Below are positions 61,024 through 64,000 of a DNA stretch of 64,000 bases, in pieces. Position 1 is the stretch's first letter, and every line of letters begins with the position of its first letter. A program made the position numbers and the translations under genes. The stretch lies in the NCBI RefSeq assembly GCF_016820245.1, contig NZ_JAFCAR010000003.1, positions 453,001 to 517,000 on the forward strand, read 5' to 3'. Under the pieces are notes generated by a model that was given only the letters and a program-made list of their open reading frames with translations, was not told where the DNA came from and did not search any database. The stretch is from Jannaschia sp. Os4 (GTDB lineage: Bacteria > Pseudomonadota > Alphaproteobacteria > Rhodobacterales > Rhodobacteraceae).

Positions 61024-61185
61024 ATGATCCTCAAGACCGTCCTCCTCTTCCTCGTGTTCATCGGCGTGGTCGGCATGTTCGGCAAGCTGCGCTGGCTCGA
61101 CCCCCGGATGAAGGCCACGCGGCGGTGCCGCCGCTGCAAGCGGCCCATGGTCGGCAAGACCTGCCCCTGCGGAGGACGCGCATGA
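61024..61185 (+). CDS. 53-residue membrane peptide with C-terminal zinc ribbon
   Basis: This tiny protein begins M-I-L-K-T-V-L-L-F-L-V-F-I-G-V-V-G, a single hydrophobic helix, and ends in a cytoplasmic cysteine cluster C-R-R-C-K-R-P-M-V-G-K-T-C-P-C, a C-x2-C / C-x-C zinc-ribbon-like knuckle. The frame starts one base after the peptidase stop and its stop overlaps the exchanger's ATG (ATGA), which strongly supports translation. Similar peptides are easily missed by automated gene calling. Function unknown; possible adaptor for the peptidase or exchanger. Confidence 0.65.
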   Translation: MILKTVLLFLVFIGVVGMFGKLRWLDPRMKATRRCRRCKRPMVGKTCPCGGRA

Positions 61186-62108
61186 CGATCGCACTCGCGC
61201 AGGTCGTGGGCGGCTTGATCCTGCTGATCCTCGCGGGGGACGCGCTGGTTCGGGGCGCCGTGAACCTCGCGCTGCGCCTGGGCATCTCGGCCCTCGTGGT
61301 CAGCCTGACCGTGGTGGCCTTCGGCACCTCCGCGCCCGAGCTCCTCGTGTCGATCGAGGCGGTGCTGGACGACGCGCCGGGCCTCGCGCTGGGCAACGTG
61401 GTGGGCAGCAACACGGCCAACGTGCTGCTCGTGCTCGGCGTACCCGCCCTGATCTCCGGGCTGGCGACGAAGACCCACGACACCCGGCGCGACTACGCCT
61501 TCATGCTCGCGGGGACGGCGCTGTTCGTGGGCTTCGCGTGGACCGGGGCGATCGCGGGATGGAACGGCGCCGCGATGCTGGCCGTCCTCGCCGCGATCCT
61601 CGTGACGACCTTCCTGCTCTCGCGGGGGACCGAGCCCGAGGAGGTGGAGGGCGCCGACGACCGGATGGGCGGGTGGAGGATCGCCGCCTATCTCGCCGCG
61701 GGCCTCGTGGGCCTGCCGGTGGGCGCGCACCTCCTCGTGGACGGGGCGAGCTACGTCGCCAAGACCTACGGGCTGTCCGACGCGGTGATCGGCCTCACCC
61801 TCGTGGCCATCGGCACGTCGCTGCCGGAGCTCGCGACCACGGTCATGGCCGCCCTGCGCCGCCACGCCGACGTGGCGCTGGGCAACGTGATCGGGTCGAA
61901 CCTGTTCAACCTGCTGGCCATCATGGGCATCGCGTCGCTGGTCGGCCCGATCCCGACGGCGGAGGTCCTCGACCTCGACCTGTGGGTGATGGTGGGGGCC
62001 TCGCTGCTGATGATCCCGTTCGTGCTGCGCTGGTCTGACATCAACCGGGCGTGGGGCGTGGCGCTGACCGGGGCCTACGTGGCGTACATGGCGCTGGTCC
62101 TCTCGTGA
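61182..62108 (+). CDS. Calcium/sodium exchanger (YrbG/CaCA family)
   Basis: This 308-residue inner-membrane CaCA exchanger has the two inverted alpha-repeats: A-F-G-T-S-A-P-E-L-L-V-S with G-N-V-V-G-S-N-T-A-N in the first half and A-I-G-T-S-L-P-E-L-A-T-T with G-N-V-I-G-S-N-L-F-N in the second; the Glu of each G-T-S-x-P-E coordinates the ion. It is coupled by ATGA to the small zinc-ribbon gene and by GTGA to the SDR gene. Confidence 0.92.
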   Translation: MTIALAQVVGGLILLILAGDALVRGAVNLALRLGISALVVSLTVVAFGTSAPELLVSIEAVLDDAPGLALGNVVGSNTANVLLVLGVPALISGLATKTHDTRRDYAFMLAGTALFVGFAWTGAIAGWNGAAMLAVLAAILVTTFLLSRGTEPEEVEGADDRMGGWRIAAYLAAGLVGLPVGAHLLVDGASYVAKTYGLSDAVIGLTLVAIGTSLPELATTVMAALRRHADVALGNVIGSNLFNLLAIMGIASLVGPIPTAEVLDLDLWVMVGASLLMIPFVLRWSDINRAWGVALTGAYVAYMALVLS

Positions 62109-62875
62109 GGGCGCTGGTCACCGGGGCCGGCGGGCGGCTCGGGGCGGCGATGGCCGAGGAACTGGCGGCGCTCGGCCACGACGTCGCGATCCACTACGCC
62201 GCCTCCGCCGACGGGGCCGAGAGGACGGCGGACGCCGTGCGCGGGCACGGGCGGGCGGCCGCGACGCTCGGGGCCGACCTCCTCGACCTCGACGCCGCCG
62301 AGGCGCTCGTCCCCCGCGCGGCGGCGGCGCTGGGCGGCCCGCTCGACGTGCTGGTGAACAACGCGAGCATCTTCGAGCACGACGACATCCGCACCGCGAC
62401 GCGGGAGTCGTGGGACCGGCACATGCGCTCGAACCTCCACGCGCCGTTCCTGCTGACCCAAGCCTTCGCGGCGCAGGCGCCCGATGCGGATCGCGATCCC
62501 GAGCCGCGCGCCCGCGCGTCCATCGTCAACATGATCGACCAGCGCGTCCTCAAGCTGACGCCGGAGTTCATGACCTACACCTTGGCGAAGTCGGCGCTCT
62601 GGACGCTGACGCGTACCGCGGCCCAAGCGCTCGCGCCCGAGGTCCGGGTCAACGCGATCGGGCCGGGGCCGACCTTGCGGGGCCATCGGCAGTCCGAGGC
62701 CCACTTCGCGGCGCAGCGCGCGGCGACCGTCCTCGGGCGCGGGGCGGACCCGTGCGGCATCCGCGAGGCGCTCCGCTACCTGCTGTCGGCGCCCGCCGTG
62801 ACGGGGCAGCTGATCTGCGTCGACGGGGGGCAGCACCTCGGCTGGCGGACGCCGGACGTGCTCGGGGTGGAGTGA
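62105..62875 (+). CDS. SDR oxidoreductase (pteridine reductase/FolM-like)
   Basis: This is a 256-residue short-chain dehydrogenase. The nucleotide fold is V-T-G-A-G-G-R-L-G (one Gly more than the usual T-G-x3-G-x-G), then N-N-A-S, and the catalytic Y-T-L-A-K. The substrate loop V-N-M-I-D-Q-R before the Tyr resembles dihydromonapterin/pteridine reductases rather than FabG. GTG start at 62105 in a GTGA overlap; the longer in-frame ATG 62051 lies inside the exchanger. uvrC lies 313 bases downstream. Confidence 0.85.
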   Translation: MRALVTGAGGRLGAAMAEELAALGHDVAIHYAASADGAERTADAVRGHGRAAATLGADLLDLDAAEALVPRAAAALGGPLDVLVNNASIFEHDDIRTATRESWDRHMRSNLHAPFLLTQAFAAQAPDADRDPEPRARASIVNMIDQRVLKLTPEFMTYTLAKSALWTLTRTAAQALAPEVRVNAIGPGPTLRGHRQSEAHFAAQRAATVLGRGADPCGIREALRYLLSAPAVTGQLICVDGGQHLGWRTPDVLGVE

Positions 62876-63099
62876 CGTCCGCGTCGGACGTGGACGTCGC
62901 GTCCGCGCGAGTTGTCCACCGAGGCGATTCGGACGCCCTGCGATCGACGCCGGCGGCCCGCTTCACAACTTCAGGTAGAGTGCGATTCGTCTGCCCCAGT
63001 AAAAACAGGCACTTATTAAATTCCGTCACGTCAATCGTCATGTCGCAAATTCTTAACAAACCCTTGGGCGGCAAGGCGCTGGGCAATCTCCCCCCAGGT

Positions 63100-63108
63100 T
63101 TATCCACA
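63100..63108 (+). promoter_or_regulatory. Perfect DnaA box (TTATCCACA)
   Basis: Exact match to the high-affinity DnaA consensus, 81 bases before the uvrC ATG. The only perfect copy seen in this gap. Confidence 0.6.
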
Positions 63109-63110
63109 GC

Positions 63111-63141
63111 GGCATCCCCCTATATCGGCGGGCATCCCCCT
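63111..63141 (+). repeat. 11-bp direct repeat GGCATCCCCCT x2
   Basis: Copies at 63111-63121 and 63131-63141, period 20 bp (about two helical turns), immediately after the DnaA box. A degenerate third copy (GGCAATCTCCCCCC) begins at 63082 before the box. Confidence 0.55.
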
Positions 63142-63188
63142 TGCGGTCCGCGCGGGGCGGAGGCAGCCGACCGAGGGAATCGAGGACC

Positions 63189-64000
63189 ATGAGCGACAGC
63201 CCGAAGCAGACCGGCCCCGAGGTCATCAAGCGCTTCCTCAAGACGCTCGACGGCAGCCCCGGCGTCTACCGGATGCTCGATGCCCAGCAGCGCGTGCTCT
63301 ACGTCGGCAAGGCGCGGTCGCTGAAGAACCGGGTCAGCAGCTACACCCGCCTCAACGGCCACTCCGCGCGCATCCGCCGGATGATCTCCGAGACGGCGTC
63401 GATGATGGTGCTGACCACGGAGACGGAGCTGGAGGCGCTGCTCTTGGAGCAGAACCTCATCAAGCAGCTCAAGCCGCGCTACAACGTGCTGCTGCGCGAC
63501 GACAAGTCGTTCCCCAACATCGAGATCACCACCGCCCACCGCTTCCCGCAGGTCCGCAAGCACCGCGGCCGCAAGGGCAAGGGCACCTATTTCGGTCCCT
63601 TCGCCAGCGCGGGCGCGGTGAACCGCGTCCTCAACCAGCTCCAGCGGGTCTTCTTGCTGCGCAACTGCACCGACGCGCAGTTCGAGGGGCGCACGCGGCC
63701 CTGCCTCAACTACCAGATCAAGCGCTGCTCGGCGCCCTGCGTGGGCTACGTCTCGGAGCGCGACTACGAGGCCGCCGTCCGCGACAGCGCCCGCTTCCTG
63801 CGCGGCGAGACGACCGAGATCCAGAAGCGCCTCGCCGAGGAGATGGAGCAGGCCTCCGCCGAGATGGAGTTCGAGCGCGCCGCAGCCCTGCGCGACCGCA
63901 TCAAGGCGATGACCAACGTCCAATCGACCCAAGGCGTGAACCCGCAGTCCACGCCCGAGGCCGACGTGGTGGGCCTGCACATGGAGGGCGGGCAGGCCTG
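63189..64000 (+). CDS. uvrC: Excinuclease ABC subunit C, 3' end outside window
   Basis: UvrC makes both incisions in nucleotide excision repair. The visible 270 residues cover the GIY-YIG nuclease (G-V-Y-R-M-L ... V-L-Y-V-G-K-A), the R-L-N-G-H-S-A-R-I segment, the Cys-containing C-L-N-Y-Q-I-K-R-C-S-A-P-C-V region, and the start of the UVR motif (E-M-E-F-E-R-A-A-A-L-R-D-R-I) that binds UvrB. ATG 63189 follows GAGG. The C-terminal endonuclease domain lies beyond the window. Confidence 0.96.
   Translation, partial: MSDSPKQTGPEVIKRFLKTLDGSPGVYRMLDAQQRVLYVGKARSLKNRVSSYTRLNGHSARIRRMISETASMMVLTTETELEALLLEQNLIKQLKPRYNVLLRDDKSFPNIEITTAHRFPQVRKHRGRKGKGTYFGPFASAGAVNRVLNQLQRVFLLRNCTDAQFEGRTRPCLNYQIKRCSAPCVGYVSERDYEAAVRDSARFLRGETTEIQKRLAEEMEQASAEMEFERAAALRDRIKAMTNVQSTQGVNPQSTPEADVVGLHMEGGQA

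Larger units (their letters stand above)
62876..63188 (+). promoter_or_regulatory. A+T-rich intergenic region upstream of uvrC with DnaA box
   Basis: This 313-bp gap carries no gene. A stretch of about 70 bases (62990-63060) is the most A+T-rich in the window and contains TTAA twice. A perfect DnaA box TTATCCACA is at 63100-63108, a weaker relative TTGTCCACC at 62912-62920, and two direct copies of GGCATCCCCCT at 63111 and 63131. It must hold the uvrC promoter; the DnaA box suggests replication-linked control or a DnaA-binding locus. Confidence 0.6.

Overview
The window reads as chromosomal DNA of a very G+C-rich alphaproteobacterium, most likely in the Rhodobacterales (Roseobacter/Paracoccus-like). 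The basis is: a gph/glmU/glmS block, a leucine-catabolic (liu) operon with interleaved small genes, an fdhD-mobA-mobB-moeA operon, ThyX instead of ThyA, Mth938-like and DUF817 proteins, RTX-repeat proteins and pervasive ATGA/GTGA/TGATG start-stop overlaps. I see no rRNA, tRNA, insertion sequence, integrase or CRISPR array. Apart from one small low-G+C insert, the window is compact core and metabolic DNA.

Layout. 1-6.8 kb: a truncated serine hydrolase, an alpha/beta hydrolase, a threonine dehydratase, an Mth938 protein, an orphan pilin-like protein, GloA, a large RTX protein and DUF817. 6.9-9 kb: thyX, then a roughly 1 kb A+T-richer island with a 58-residue protein and a degenerate IrrE/ImmA-like protein, bounded by hairpin terminators. 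9-20.4 kb: amine/amino-acid metabolism, with a gamma-glutamylpolyamine-type set on the minus strand (glutamine amidotransferase, glutamine-synthetase-like ligase, Cys-rich DUF1272 protein, FAD amine oxidase), then CAP, TerB and PhnD-like genes, and a polar amino acid ABC importer ending in a second glutamine-synthetase-like ligase. 20.4-28.4 kb: csoR with its operator facing a glutaredoxin-MauE protein, gph, glmU-glmS, an AlkD-like protein, a second pilin-like protein and lysC.

28.6-39.4 kb: a DegT-type aminotransferase, a permuted-papain protein, and the liu operon (isovaleryl-CoA dehydrogenase, both methylcrotonyl-CoA carboxylase subunits, HMG-CoA lyase, methylglutaconyl-CoA hydratase) with DUF1622, LprI-like and two unknown genes inside it. 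39.4-44.3 kb: a lipoprotein transglycosylase, an isolated nuoA followed by a DUF1643 gene that needs a non-ATG start, a haloacetate-dehalogenase-like hydrolase and a second RTX protein. 44.5-50.2 kb: rpsO and pnp, normally neighbours, here separated by an SbtA-like bicarbonate transporter, a divergent LysR regulator and a fatty acid hydroxylase. 50.2-55.9 kb: a Stealth-type phosphotransferase, YtoQ, a GST, MscL, AzlCD, and alanine dehydrogenase with a divergent Lrp regulator. 56-60.1 kb: the molybdenum cofactor/formate dehydrogenase maturation operon ending in a DUF429-like-MoeA fusion. 60.2-64 kb: an S49 peptidase, a 53-residue membrane zinc-ribbon peptide, a Ca2+/Na+ exchanger, a pteridine-reductase-like SDR, and uvrC (cut by the window end) behind an A+T-rich intergenic region with a DnaA box and iteron-like repeats.

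The most unusual signals are the low-G+C insert with its degenerate metallopeptidase; a hairpin-bearing intergenic repeat of about 90 bp present in two copies; an 11-bp tandem repeat behind two palindromes downstream of rpsO; two orphan prepilin-like proteins; the DUF429-like-MoeA fusion; and the origin-like uvrC upstream region. No finding here amounts to a demonstrated new system. The 7.9-8.97 kb insert is the best candidate for accessory function.
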